DNA of 64,000 nucleotides, taken from positions 1-64,000 of the forward strand of contig JANQHE010000018.1 of NCBI GenBank assembly GCA_028282785.1. The letters run 5' to 3'. Made by a program: the position numbers and the translations under genes. Source of the DNA: Bacteroidales bacterium (lineage in GTDB: Bacteria; Bacteroidota; Bacteroidia; Bacteroidales; UBA12077). This document shows, piece by piece, positions 19,348 through 29,742 of the stretch; position 1 is the stretch's first letter; each line of letters opens with the position of its first letter. The notes beneath the pieces were generated by a model. It was not told the origin of the DNA. It was given only the letters and a program-made list of their open reading frames with translations, and made no database searches.

Positions 19348-19689
19348 TTAATTCCCTGTCTTTTCTTCGGTTTTATCATTTTGTTCTTTTTCTTCTTCTT
19401 TATTTTTACTTACCCCATATTCTTTTTTGTATTCGTCGAGAATATTTTTGAGCTTGGTTATTTCAGATTTATTATCAGTGATTGTAGTTTTTAATTTTTT
19501 AATGGTTGGATACGAAAGTAACAATCCAACAAAAATACCAATTATCACTGTAATAAGTAAAATTAGTGATAAGGATCCCTGAACCGGATTACCAATTATA
19601 AAATCCAATTCAATAGGTACACTATTTCGTAATGCGAATATTACTAAAATAAGCGCTGATAATAAGCCGATTATGAGTGATTTTTGCAT
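19348..19689 (-). CDS. LapA/DUF1049-like membrane protein
   Basis: Two TM helices with ALRNSVPIELDFIIGNPVQGSLSLILLITVIIGIFVGLLLSYP, charged C-terminal tail. Confidence 0.75.
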   Translation of the reverse strand: MQKSLIIGLLSALILVIFALRNSVPIELDFIIGNPVQGSLSLILLITVIIGIFVGLLLSYPTIKKLKTTITDNKSEITKLKNILDEYKKEYGVSKNKEEEKEQNDKTEEKTGN

Positions 19690-19700
19690 ATTATTTTATT

Positions 19701-22514
19701 TTAATTGTAAATGTAATGATTTATTTTTTCAAATAAAATGTCTTTATCCAGTGGTTTTGACATATAATCATCACAACCGTTTTGTAGACAAATTTCCCGG
19801 TCGTTATACATAGCATATGCAGTTTGTGCGATTACAGGTAAATTTGGATTAATCTCTTTGATTTGTTGGGTTGTTTCAAATCCATTAATATCAGGTAGTT
19901 GAATATCCATTAAAACTATTTTAATATGTTTATTTGATTTTACTACTTCGATAGCTTCGGATCCACTGCGAGCAATAACAACTTGTGCTCCGAACTTTAC
20001 CAAAAATCCTCTCAATAATTCAAGATTATCATTGTCATCTTCAACAACTAAAACGTGCACATTTTTTAAATTTTTCATATTACCGGTTGTTTTAAATTTA
20101 ATGTCTTTAGGTTCGTAAAAGCCTGTAGTATGACTAACCGGAATAGTAAAATAGAATATCGAACCTCCTTGTATGTTATTAGATAAATCTTCCGGAGTGG
20201 ATTCGAACCAAATTTCACCATTTAATAATTCTATTAGTCCTTTAGAGATAGCTAAGCCAAGTCCTGTTCCTTGTTGATTATTATGCTTTTTAGTTTCTAT
20301 TTGCCCAAAACGTTCAAAGATTATATCCTGCATGTTTTTATTAATACCAATTCCTGTATCCGAAACAAAAAACTGATAATAAGATTTTTCATCTTTTTTA
20401 ATTATAGAATATCCAAAACTAATCAATCCCGATTCTGTAAATTTAAAGGCGTTGCTAAGCAAATTGTTGAGAACTTGCTTTAAGCGAGAATCGTCAGTAA
20501 AAATAGAATTAGTGTTACCTGAAGGAATCTTGAGAATAAGTTTAATATCTTGTTTTTTGTGTCTCTTTTGATATTCGAAGAACATTTGATAAACTTCTTC
20601 CAATAACGGATTTATTTCAAATATTTTTTTATTAACTGATAATTGCCCTGCTTCCATTTTAGCAACATCAATGATATCATTTATTAAATTAAGTAATTGT
20701 TTACCATTGGAATCAATGATTTTTAAATAATCTAATCTTTCCTGGTCAGAGATACCTTGATCTGTTAAAAGTTCGGCAAAACCCAGGATACCATTCATTG
20801 GTGTGCGTATTTCATGTGACATATTAGCTAAAAAAGCCGATTTTAGTTTATCACTTTCTTCAGCTTTTTCTTTAGCTTCCAGTAAATCGGTCATCAATTT
20901 CCTTAGATTAGTAATATCACTTGCAATACCAGCGCGGCGATATAACTTACCATTTGAGTCAAAAACAGGAAAGGTTCTAATCCATAGCCAACGAATTTTA
21001 CCATCAGGTTTTATGATGCGATGTTCGTAAAAATGATTTTTATATGGATACTGTGAATTGTACTTTCGTTGACTAACTATTTTTTCTCTGTCTTCAGGAT
21101 GAATCCAGTTTCTGTATGAACCAAAATCTTCAAATATTTCTTTAAACCTTTCTCCAACAATTTTATAGCAGGCAGGATTAGCATAAATAACTTTTTGATC
21201 TAAAGATCTTAACCAAAAAGCATCATTAATATTTTCAGATAACTGGCGGAAATTTCCTTCACTTATTTCTAATTGTTGTTGAGTCTTTTTAAGATCAGTA
21301 ATATTTACAATTATTCCTCTTATACCGGTAATATTATTACCAGTTTTGATAACATTTGAATATATAAGAATAGGGAACCTTTTCCCACTTTTGGTAAGTG
21401 CGGTATATTCTTCTCCTGTTACACTTTCTTTTCCGAGTAAAAGACTAATATTCTTTTGTGCTCTTTCTATTTCTTCCGGAGCAAGTATTTGAATAATATG
21501 TAATCCGTTTTCCAGATCTTCAGGATTATATTCAAAAATCTCAAACCCCTTTAAATTAACAAATGTAATATTTCCGTGAACGTCCGTTTCAAAAATTACC
21601 TCAGGAAGCAGTGTAGCAAGAGATTTGAATTTTTCTTCGCTTTCCTCAAGTTTCAACCAAATTTCTTTTTCTTCCTGAATAATTCTTACTAATCCAACAA
21701 GTTTCAGAGGCTTTGAGTCCTTATCCCAATCGATGATTCTTCCTGTAGCTTTTAACCAGATCCAATTGCTTTTTTTATGCTTAACTCTAAATTCAAGGTT
21801 TAAAGTTGCTTTTATTCCCCGAGCATGTTTTGAGATTAGTTTTTGTGCTTTTTTATAATCTTCCGGATGAATTAAACTTCCTGTTTTCTCTAATAATTCA
21901 TCAAATTCCGATTCATCATATCCTAAAGCCTCATATATCTCGGGAAGAACAGAAATTCTATACGTTTTAAGATCGATTTCAAAAGAAAAATAACTAGCAG
22001 CTTCTGTAGCAATCTGAAGCTTCTGCTGATGCTCTTTTAATTCAAATTCCCTATTTTTTGCAATGGTTTCATCAACGTAGATACTTACTATTTCATTATC
22101 CGTAAGCTTATAAATATAATTTTGTTTCCATTCAATAATCTTACCTGATGAAAACGCAATCGCCGGAAATTCTTCAGCTTTGTTTTGTTTAAATACACGT
22201 TGTAACGCATTCAGGAAACCAGATGTTTTAATAGATGGGAAAACATCTGCCGGATTTTTACCAATTATTTCGCTACGGTTCACTTTTTCAAACTCTTCAG
22301 CTTTTTTATTGAAATATTTAATAATAAAGCTTTTTCCATTATCCTTTGATTCAAAAAGTGCAATAGCATTTTTTGAATATTCACAGATATCAAAAAATAA
22401 CTTAGGATCAATATCAAATGTTATTTCTGAATATTTTGATTTTAAGGAGATTATCTCGTTTTCTAGGGTGTTGATCCTATCCTGCAACTCTTCATATGAA
22501 GGCAGTTTTTCCAT
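19701..22514 (-). CDS. PAS-containing hybrid sensor histidine kinase/response regulator
   Basis: Four PAS-like units; H-box FLANMSHEIRTPMNGILGFAELL; HATPase GTGLGLAISKGLIELL; C-terminal REC VLVVEDDNDNLELL...IVLMDIQLPDING. Confidence 0.94.
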   Translation of the reverse strand: MEKLPSYEELQDRINTLENEIISLKSKYSEITFDIDPKLFFDICEYSKNAIALFESKDNGKSFIIKYFNKKAEEFEKVNRSEIIGKNPADVFPSIKTSGFLNALQRVFKQNKAEEFPAIAFSSGKIIEWKQNYIYKLTDNEIVSIYVDETIAKNREFELKEHQQKLQIATEAASYFSFEIDLKTYRISVLPEIYEALGYDESEFDELLEKTGSLIHPEDYKKAQKLISKHARGIKATLNLEFRVKHKKSNWIWLKATGRIIDWDKDSKPLKLVGLVRIIQEEKEIWLKLEESEEKFKSLATLLPEVIFETDVHGNITFVNLKGFEIFEYNPEDLENGLHIIQILAPEEIERAQKNISLLLGKESVTGEEYTALTKSGKRFPILIYSNVIKTGNNITGIRGIIVNITDLKKTQQQLEISEGNFRQLSENINDAFWLRSLDQKVIYANPACYKIVGERFKEIFEDFGSYRNWIHPEDREKIVSQRKYNSQYPYKNHFYEHRIIKPDGKIRWLWIRTFPVFDSNGKLYRRAGIASDITNLRKLMTDLLEAKEKAEESDKLKSAFLANMSHEIRTPMNGILGFAELLTDQGISDQERLDYLKIIDSNGKQLLNLINDIIDVAKMEAGQLSVNKKIFEINPLLEEVYQMFFEYQKRHKKQDIKLILKIPSGNTNSIFTDDSRLKQVLNNLLSNAFKFTESGLISFGYSIIKKDEKSYYQFFVSDTGIGINKNMQDIIFERFGQIETKKHNNQQGTGLGLAISKGLIELLNGEIWFESTPEDLSNNIQGGSIFYFTIPVSHTTGFYEPKDIKFKTTGNMKNLKNVHVLVVEDDNDNLELLRGFLVKFGAQVVIARSGSEAIEVVKSNKHIKIVLMDIQLPDINGFETTQQIKEINPNLPVIAQTAYAMYNDREICLQNGCDDYMSKPLDKDILFEKINHYIYN

Positions 22515-22641
22515 AGTTAATTAATTAATCGTGAATTACGTTCCAAGTCAATATAAATATACAGAATGAAAGCATAAATGTCAATAAAACAAGACGCCCC
22601 AGTATATGAATTACTAAAGATTAATACATGATGAAATAAAA

Positions 22642-22665
22642 AAATCCGGGATTTCTCCCGGATTT
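22642..22665 (-). terminator. Rho-independent terminator of the RND efflux operon
   Basis: AAATCCGGGA TTTC TCCCGGATTT stem-loop with an adjoining A tract upstream (T tract on the minus strand). Confidence 0.85.
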
Positions 22666-22684
22666 TAAATATTTGTCAATATAA

Positions 22685-25600
22685 TTATTTGTTGTTCTTC
22701 GCAATGCTAACTTTTATTCCTTCGGTATAACCGGAAATTTTCTTTTGGGCAATTACTGTCATACGGTACATAACAGGAACAATTACGAGCGTTAAGAACG
22801 TTGAGAATGTTAAACCAAAAATAACAGTCCACGACATTGGGCCCCAATAAGCAGCATTATCGCCTCCGAAGTATATGTTTGGATCATAATTTCTGAACAA
22901 TCCTTCAAAATCAAAATTTAATCCTATTGCCATTGGTAATAATCCAAGTATTGTAGTAATTGCTGTTAACAGTACAGGACGTAACCTGGTTTTTCCACCT
23001 TCAATGATACATTCTGTTGCTGCACTTACCGGAAGGAATTCGCCTTCTGCTAAACCAAGCTCTTTACGCTTTCTTTTCTTCAATAATTCTATATAATCAA
23101 TTAATACAATTGCGTTATTTACTACAATTCCGGCAAGGGAAATAATGCCAATCCCGGTCATTATTATTACAAAATCCATTCTAAATGTCCATAATCCTCC
23201 AAAAACACCAATTGTACTGAAAAGAACACTGGTTAAAATAATTAATGTGCGAATCAAAGAATTAAACTGTGTAACAAGGATAAGTAATATTAATGCTAAG
23301 GCTATTAACATCGCATTTGCCAAAAATTCTGATGATTCATCCTGTTCCTGTTGTTCTCCGGTAAATTCATAACGATAACCGGCAGGCATCTCAAATTCTT
23401 CCATAATGGCAGCTAACTGCATGTTAATTGTGTTTGCATTATAGCCTTCAATTACATTTGAATATAAGGTAATTACACGATCCAGATCCTTACGGCGAAT
23501 TGAACTAAATGTAGTTGAATATTCATAATTAGCTACAGCAGAAAGAGGAATATAAGCTGGTGGACCATCTCCAAAAACAGGAATTTTCATATTCATCATA
23601 GCCGGTAAGTTATAACGATACTCATCCTTTAACCGGATCATGATAGGATATTCATCTTCACCTACCTTAAAATCAGAAACTTCATCACCAAATAGAGATT
23701 GTCGTATTGTATTAGCAATCATAACAGTTGATAATCCATATCTTTGAGCCTTATCTCTGTCTATATGAATTAATAATTCCGGATTTTGAGTGCTTATATT
23801 CATTTTTAAGCCCTCAATACCCGCAATATTTGCTAATTCAATTATATTTTTGATGGTGTCTCCAAGATGAATTAATTGGTCAAAATCTTGCCCTATAATT
23901 TCCAGATTAATAGGTTTTCCAGTAGGAGGTCCGTCTTGTGGTTTGGCCACCTCAAGCTCAACTCCGGGATATTTGCCAAGCATATGGCTACTTAAATCAC
24001 TAAGCATTTTTGATGTGCTTACTTTATCCCTGTCTTCAAAATCTATAAAACTAATTATAATAATAGCTTCATTAGGTTTTCCTCCTTCTCCAATTGCCAT
24101 TGGATCACCTTTCCCAACTGTTGCCAAAATAGATTCTACAATTGGCATACCTGATTCATTAACGTAGGGTTTATAAAACTCTGTTACTTCTTCTTCTATG
24201 GTATTAACAATTTCATTGGTTTCTGTTATATCTGTTCCTTCCGGTAATTTTACAATAACATTTACCGATTTTGGATCGGTATCGGGAAAAAATACAATAT
24301 CAGGAACGTTAGAGAAAAAGAGCATTATGGTAATAATTAATAATGCCAATGTTCCACCAAAGAATAGTAATAACCGCTTACCTTTTAAAGCGTAATTAAG
24401 TACTTTACTATAAAGCTTTTCTAAACGTACTAAGAAAATATCCTGGAACCACGATTCCATTCTTTGTAAGAATAACTTATGTAAAATTCCAATAAATCCA
24501 AATATGATTAATAAATTACCTAATATCATTACTTTGCCAAGAACTAATAAAAATCCTATGACTAGCATTACTATGGCAATAATTAAGGCTTTTCGTTTTT
24601 GTTTTTTTGTTTTATTATTTTTCTCGTCCTCGCTTGTTTTTATGAAAGTTGCTACTACCACAGGAATAATTACTAAAGCAACAAACAGAGAAGAAGTTAG
24701 TACAATAATTAGAGTAATAGGTAAGTATTTCATAAACTCTCCAATTATACTATCCCACATTACCAATGGGAAAAAAGCAGCTAAAGTTGTTGCAGTTGAA
24801 GCTATAATAGGGATCGCAATCTCACCAACGGCTTCTTTGGCTGCTTGCCATGGATTATAACCTTTATCGACATACCGGTAAATGTTTTCCACAACTACAA
24901 TGGCATTATCAACCAGCATACCTAGCGCCAGAATAAGTGAAAATAATACGATAAAATTGATACGGAAATCAATTGCCCCGATAACAACGAATGAAATAAA
25001 CATAGACATTGGAATAGCTAATCCAACGAATAAAGCATTTCTTGTTCCTAAAAAGAAAAATAGTACGATGATAACGAATATTACACCCATTATCATACTA
25101 TTTTCCAGTGCACTTAATTGTAACTTAATGTCGACACTTTGGTCATCCGTAATCGAGATTTTAAGATTTTCAGGAATAACTTTATTTTCCTTAGCTTCTT
25201 CTAATTTAGCATATATCTGATCTGTTGTTGAAAGCAAGTTTTCTCCTCCTTTTTTAACAACCTGGATAGATACAACTGATTTCTTATTCAATCGTGCAAA
25301 ACTTTTTGGTTCTGCGTATCCATCAACTACTTCAGCAACATCTTTTAAATATACATTTTTACCTTCTTCACTTTTTATGATGATATTTTCAAGATCCTTA
25401 ATATCTTCAAATTCCCCAACAGTCCTGATGCTACGACGAGTTCGTCCTAACATAATTTCTCCGCCGGACATTGAAATATTCTCATTTACAATAGCATTTC
25501 TAATTTCAAAAAAGCTGATTTCTAATGCCTCAAGTTTATGTAAATCAACATTTACTTTAATTTCCCGGTCGTTTACTCCTTCAATTAATGCTTTGGAAAC

Positions 25601-26152
25601 TTCAGGTATACTTTCGAACTCATCTTGCAATTGTTCTGCATAATACTTTAATTCTTCTATACTATACTCACCTGATAAATTGATATTTATAATAGGGAAT
25701 TCGGAAAAATCAATATCGAAAGCACTTGGGCCAGGAAATTCAGGACCTTCCGGAGGAAGTTCAGTTTTTGCATTATCAACACCATCTTTAACTCTTCGTA
25801 AAGCATCTTCCAAATCAACATCCGTATTGAATTCCACAAAAATCATGGATGCATCCTGAGCAGATATCGAAGTAATTTCTTTTAAACCACGAACATTCTC
25901 TAATTCTTTTTCAAGCGGACGGGTAACTAAATTCTCAATATCTTCCGGAGAATTACCCGGATATACTGTTGAAACCATGATTTGTGGCCAAACAATTTCA
26001 GGGAATAATTCCTTTGGTAAACTTCTGTACGAATATATACCAAAAAACAAAAGTATTATTGCAAGAAGGTATACTGTATTTTTATTTTTAAGAGCAAGGG
26101 AGGTTAGTTTAAACTCCCTTATCACTTTTTTATCTGATTTATTATCTGTCAT
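22685..26152 (-). CDS. RND family efflux transporter permease (AcrB/HAE1-like)
   Basis: FPEIVWPQIMVSTVYPGNSPEDIE, ALGMLVDNAIVVVENIYRY, GIVVNNAIVLIDYIE, RLRPVLLTAITTILGLLPMAIG. Confidence 0.96.
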   Translation of the reverse strand: MTDNKSDKKVIREFKLTSLALKNKNTVYLLAIILLFFGIYSYRSLPKELFPEIVWPQIMVSTVYPGNSPEDIENLVTRPLEKELENVRGLKEITSISAQDASMIFVEFNTDVDLEDALRRVKDGVDNAKTELPPEGPEFPGPSAFDIDFSEFPIININLSGEYSIEELKYYAEQLQDEFESIPEVSKALIEGVNDREIKVNVDLHKLEALEISFFEIRNAIVNENISMSGGEIMLGRTRRSIRTVGEFEDIKDLENIIIKSEEGKNVYLKDVAEVVDGYAEPKSFARLNKKSVVSIQVVKKGGENLLSTTDQIYAKLEEAKENKVIPENLKISITDDQSVDIKLQLSALENSMIMGVIFVIIVLFFFLGTRNALFVGLAIPMSMFISFVVIGAIDFRINFIVLFSLILALGMLVDNAIVVVENIYRYVDKGYNPWQAAKEAVGEIAIPIIASTATTLAAFFPLVMWDSIIGEFMKYLPITLIIVLTSSLFVALVIIPVVVATFIKTSEDEKNNKTKKQKRKALIIAIVMLVIGFLLVLGKVMILGNLLIIFGFIGILHKLFLQRMESWFQDIFLVRLEKLYSKVLNYALKGKRLLLFFGGTLALLIITIMLFFSNVPDIVFFPDTDPKSVNVIVKLPEGTDITETNEIVNTIEEEVTEFYKPYVNESGMPIVESILATVGKGDPMAIGEGGKPNEAIIIISFIDFEDRDKVSTSKMLSDLSSHMLGKYPGVELEVAKPQDGPPTGKPINLEIIGQDFDQLIHLGDTIKNIIELANIAGIEGLKMNISTQNPELLIHIDRDKAQRYGLSTVMIANTIRQSLFGDEVSDFKVGEDEYPIMIRLKDEYRYNLPAMMNMKIPVFGDGPPAYIPLSAVANYEYSTTFSSIRRKDLDRVITLYSNVIEGYNANTINMQLAAIMEEFEMPAGYRYEFTGEQQEQDESSEFLANAMLIALALILLILVTQFNSLIRTLIILTSVLFSTIGVFGGLWTFRMDFVIIMTGIGIISLAGIVVNNAIVLIDYIELLKKRKRKELGLAEGEFLPVSAATECIIEGGKTRLRPVLLTAITTILGLLPMAIGLNFDFEGLFRNYDPNIYFGGDNAAYWGPMSWTVIFGLTFSTFLTLVIVPVMYRMTVIAQKKISGYTEGIKVSIAKNNK

Positions 26153-26169
26153 GTCAATTCAATTTCAAA

Positions 26170-27414
26170 TTATTTAACAACATTTACAGGTACTCCTGCA
26201 CTAACCAAATGAAATCCTTTAACAATTACCTGATCGCCATTTACAAGGCCATTAGCAATCATTGTATTTTCTTCATATGATAACTCTGTTGTTACATATT
26301 TTTTTCCAACTATGTATTCTCGATCCTTTTTCACTGCCGTATAAACATAATCGCCTGTAATATCCTTTCTTATTGCTAATGAAGGAACTACAAAAGCATC
26401 GTCAGATGTAAAGTCTTTAATTTTTATGGTAGAAACCATATTTGGCTTAATAGTTTCGCTTTTATTATCGATTTCCATTTCGATTTCAAATGTTCTGCTT
26501 ACTGACGTAATTACTTTTGAAACACGGACAATTGGAGTTTTAATGTTTACATCAGGTAATGATGAAAAACTCATTTCAACAACCTGTCCTTTTTTAATTT
26601 TACCTATAAAAGCTTCGGAAACATCAGCAGTTATGGTAAGTTTGCTTAAATTAACAAACTCTATAACAGGAAAACCCGGACTAGCAATCTCACCCTCTTT
26701 AGGGAATATTTTATCAACAATACCTGTAAAAGGAGCTCTGATTTGAGACATTTTCTTTTGAGCTTCTAGTGCTTCCAATTGAGCTTCTAGTCCTTCCTTT
26801 GTATTTTTAGATGTTAAATATTCAATTTCAGAACCTATTCCTTGTTCCCACAAATTATTTTGTTTCTCAAATGTTGTAGTCGCAAGCTCTAAACTACTTT
26901 TTGTACCTTTAATTTGTTTATCAATTGCATCTGTATTAAGAGATACCAAAAGCTGGCCTTCATTTACACGTTGTCCTTCCGTAACGTATATTTTGTCAAT
27001 ACGACCGTTCATTTCAGGACTTATGTTCGCATAGTTTTTAGCTTCTACTTCACCGTAAGTAATAATGAAATGATCAAATACCTCTGGTTGCATTTCTTTA
27101 ACGGCAACAGGTATTAGGTTTTTCTCTTCTCTCGCGGTCATTTGATTTTCGAGCTTCTTAATCGCAGATTCTATACCTACAATTCTATTTTTCTGCGCCG
27201 CAATTTGTTTAATAAGTTTTAAATCGTTTGGATTAACACTTGTATCGGCTTCTACAATTTCAGCTTCAATATGATTAAGTTGTTTTTCAATATCCAATTG
27301 TACTTTCTGTAAAGAGTCTCGTTTAGCATGTAATTTAGCTAAATCCTTATTTTCTGTTTGTGGGCTACAAGCCGCTAATGCAGCAATTACTGCGAATATA
27401 ATTAACTTTCTCAT
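26170..27414 (-). CDS. RND efflux periplasmic adaptor (membrane fusion lipoprotein)
   Basis: Lipobox-like AALAACSP; YVTEGQRVNEGQLLVSLN biotinyl-lipoyl-like motif; IRAPFTGIVDKIFPKEGEIASPG. Confidence 0.95.
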   Translation of the reverse strand: MRKLIIFAVIAALAACSPQTENKDLAKLHAKRDSLQKVQLDIEKQLNHIEAEIVEADTSVNPNDLKLIKQIAAQKNRIVGIESAIKKLENQMTAREEKNLIPVAVKEMQPEVFDHFIITYGEVEAKNYANISPEMNGRIDKIYVTEGQRVNEGQLLVSLNTDAIDKQIKGTKSSLELATTTFEKQNNLWEQGIGSEIEYLTSKNTKEGLEAQLEALEAQKKMSQIRAPFTGIVDKIFPKEGEIASPGFPVIEFVNLSKLTITADVSEAFIGKIKKGQVVEMSFSSLPDVNIKTPIVRVSKVITSVSRTFEIEMEIDNKSETIKPNMVSTIKIKDFTSDDAFVVPSLAIRKDITGDYVYTAVKKDREYIVGKKYVTTELSYEENTMIANGLVNGDQVIVKGFHLVSAGVPVNVVK

Positions 27415-27415
27415 T

Positions 27416-28801
27416 TTATATTTCGTTTAATATTTTTTCTAATTCAATTTTTGTTTGTATTAACTCATAAAGAGCATTTATTTTATCGGTTTCAGCCTGT
27501 AAATATGTATTATTTGCCTGCGTTAAGTCCATACTAGAAACCATACCTTGTTTATATTTTATAGAGTTATTATCGAAAACTCTTTTAGATAATTCCACAT
27601 TTTGAACAGATATTTGATATTTTTCCAAGTTATTATAGAAATTGTATCTTAGCTGTTGCGTTTGAGTAGTTAAATTTTGTTCTACCAATGTTTTTTCATT
27701 AATTGATTTACTATGATCGATTTTTGCTTGTTGAACTAATGCATTTCTTTGAAAACTTGTAAAAATTGGAACATCCAATGTAACTCCTATTATGTGATTA
27801 ATTGTAAAATCAAATGATGATTTATTTGTTTTATCCTGATAATTGTAGTAGGCTGCTAATGTTGGTAAATATTTAGATTGCTCTCGTTTATATAGAAGTT
27901 CATTAAGTTTAACCTGATTATCCATCATTTTATAATCAATGTTATTGGTAACATCAAAACCGGCACTATTTTCTTTTTCGATAATTTGATTATAAACATT
28001 ATCAAGGTTATCTGTTAATATCAATTCTTGATTTAAATCTGTACCTAAAATAATTTTGAAAAAGGCATAAGCAATACTAATTTGACGTTCTATAGTATTT
28101 TTTGCATTAACTAGCGTGTTCAAATTAATTTGTAACTGATCAGCATCTGTTGATTCTAAGAATCCTTGCTCACTTAAAGCTTTAGTTTCTTTAACCAGAG
28201 ATTCCATATTTTCAATCGATGCAGTTACTGTTTTAAGGTTGTCTTTTAAAATTAGAATAGATGCGTAATTAGTTAATACATTAGCTTTTAAATCTCTTTC
28301 TTCTTTTTCATAATTTAATTCAGAGATTTTTAAGTATGCCTTAGCTGCCTGTAATCCAATAATATATTCTCCGCTAAAAATTAACTGTGAAACCGTTACA
28401 GAATAAGTAGTACTATTTTTTACACCTAATTCGAAAGGTTCTCCTGCTTCAAGTGTTGGAAAATCATAAGTTGAACCAAGTGTAGTTAATTCGTCAAATA
28501 TGAGTTGATAAAGTTGCAACGTTGAGCTATCTGTAAAACTAGCTGTAGGGATATCACCAGGTATGTGCTGATATTCTACTTTTCCATTAATCTGAGGTAA
28601 TCCAATAGCTGTTGTTTCCCATACTCTTTTATCTGCTTTATCAATATCTAATCTAACATTCTTTAAAGAAAGATTTTGATTAATAGCATATTCCATTGCC
28701 TCGCTTACCGATAAACTTAAAGCTTCAGTATTTTCTTGTGCTGTAATTATATACGGTAAAAAAATTAATGTCAAAATTGTAATGATTAGTTTATGTTTCA
28801 T
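27416..28801 (-). CDS. TolC family outer membrane protein
   Basis: Signal peptide; LSVSEAMEYAINQNLSLKN; coiled-coil repeat architecture; position in RND operon. Confidence 0.94.
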   Translation of the reverse strand: MKHKLIITILTLIFLPYIITAQENTEALSLSVSEAMEYAINQNLSLKNVRLDIDKADKRVWETTAIGLPQINGKVEYQHIPGDIPTASFTDSSTLQLYQLIFDELTTLGSTYDFPTLEAGEPFELGVKNSTTYSVTVSQLIFSGEYIIGLQAAKAYLKISELNYEKEERDLKANVLTNYASILILKDNLKTVTASIENMESLVKETKALSEQGFLESTDADQLQINLNTLVNAKNTIERQISIAYAFFKIILGTDLNQELILTDNLDNVYNQIIEKENSAGFDVTNNIDYKMMDNQVKLNELLYKREQSKYLPTLAAYYNYQDKTNKSSFDFTINHIIGVTLDVPIFTSFQRNALVQQAKIDHSKSINEKTLVEQNLTTQTQQLRYNFYNNLEKYQISVQNVELSKRVFDNNSIKYKQGMVSSMDLTQANNTYLQAETDKINALYELIQTKIELEKILNEI

Positions 28802-28822
28802 TTTCTAATGTGAATTTATATG

Positions 28823-29452
28823 TTATTGTAAATAATCTTTTATATCTATTTTTTCTAACGTTTTATCTAAAACTTCAATTCCTTTATCGTTAGCAATACC
28901 TCTTATATGATAAATAAAAAGTTCAAGTATATATTGTGGATTAAACATATCATCCTGATTGTAAAAATCATCTGAGTTCATGCTTAAAAACCTGTTGGTT
29001 TGAAATTTCGCTATTATTTCATCATCAAGATCTTCCCGAAACAACCCTTCAAGTTTGCCTTTTTTAATATTACTAAGTGTAGACCTAAACATACTGTCCT
29101 TACGTATATCTTGAAGTTTATTAAATATTTCCGGATAGTATTTTTTTAAATCATATTCGGTTGAAGGGTTAAAATCCCTAAAGGCTTTAATGATATATAT
29201 TCCAACCTCTAATAATTCTTCAATAGCATTCTGTTTTTTTGATAAAATTTCGTTAAACTCTTGGTTTTTTAGATTTAACAAATAATCTAACACCTTTGAA
29301 ACTAAGTCATTTTTATTTTCAACATGTAGGTACAATGTTTTTTTAGAAATTCCTAATTCCCGGGCAACATCATCCATTGTGACACTCTTTATACCATATT
29401 TGTTATAAAGTTCGCCTACCTTTACCAAAATATTTTCCAGTTCTTTATTCAT
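28823..29452 (-). CDS. TetR/AcrR family transcriptional regulator
   Basis: KYGIKSVTMDDVARELGISKKTLYLHVENKNDLVSKVL N-terminal HTH. Confidence 0.95.
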   Translation of the reverse strand: MNKELENILVKVGELYNKYGIKSVTMDDVARELGISKKTLYLHVENKNDLVSKVLDYLLNLKNQEFNEILSKKQNAIEELLEVGIYIIKAFRDFNPSTEYDLKKYYPEIFNKLQDIRKDSMFRSTLSNIKKGKLEGLFREDLDDEIIAKFQTNRFLSMNSDDFYNQDDMFNPQYILELFIYHIRGIANDKGIEVLDKTLEKIDIKDYLQ

Positions 29453-29471
29453 AATGCAAAACTATAACAAA

Positions 29472-29513
29472 AAACCAAGGAAACAAAAAACTTAAAAAAA
29501 GTTTCCTTTGTTT
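29472..29513. promoter_or_regulatory. Candidate operator for the TetR-family regulator
   Basis: Inverted repeat AAACCAAGGAAAC (29472-29484) / GTTTCCTTTGTTT (29501-29513), 12/13 match, 20 bp upstream of the tetR start; extra half-site AAACAAAGGAAC at 29586-29597. Confidence 0.6.
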
Positions 29514-29742
29514 ATGCTGAACAAATTTCCAATAAATAATGTTCACTCCCGTTAAGAATAGATTAATTCTTAGTGTTAAAATTCTAAACAAAGGAACTTT
29601 GGAAACAAAAAGCATGCAAAAGTTTTCTGATGAATAAGTATTTTTAAGGAGTGAGTAAGCTTATTTTCAGATAAATTAATATTTCTAGTTATCAACTGCT
29701 TTAATAGTTTATTATATTTACTAAGTAATTATTATTACTTCA

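Noticed and set aside
23145-26177. Series of plus-strand ORFs (e.g. 24504-24860, 24882-25220, 25377-25643) antisense to the RND permease
   Set aside because: All are antisense to clear RND motifs; translations are Ser/Thr/Ile-rich typical of complementary frames.
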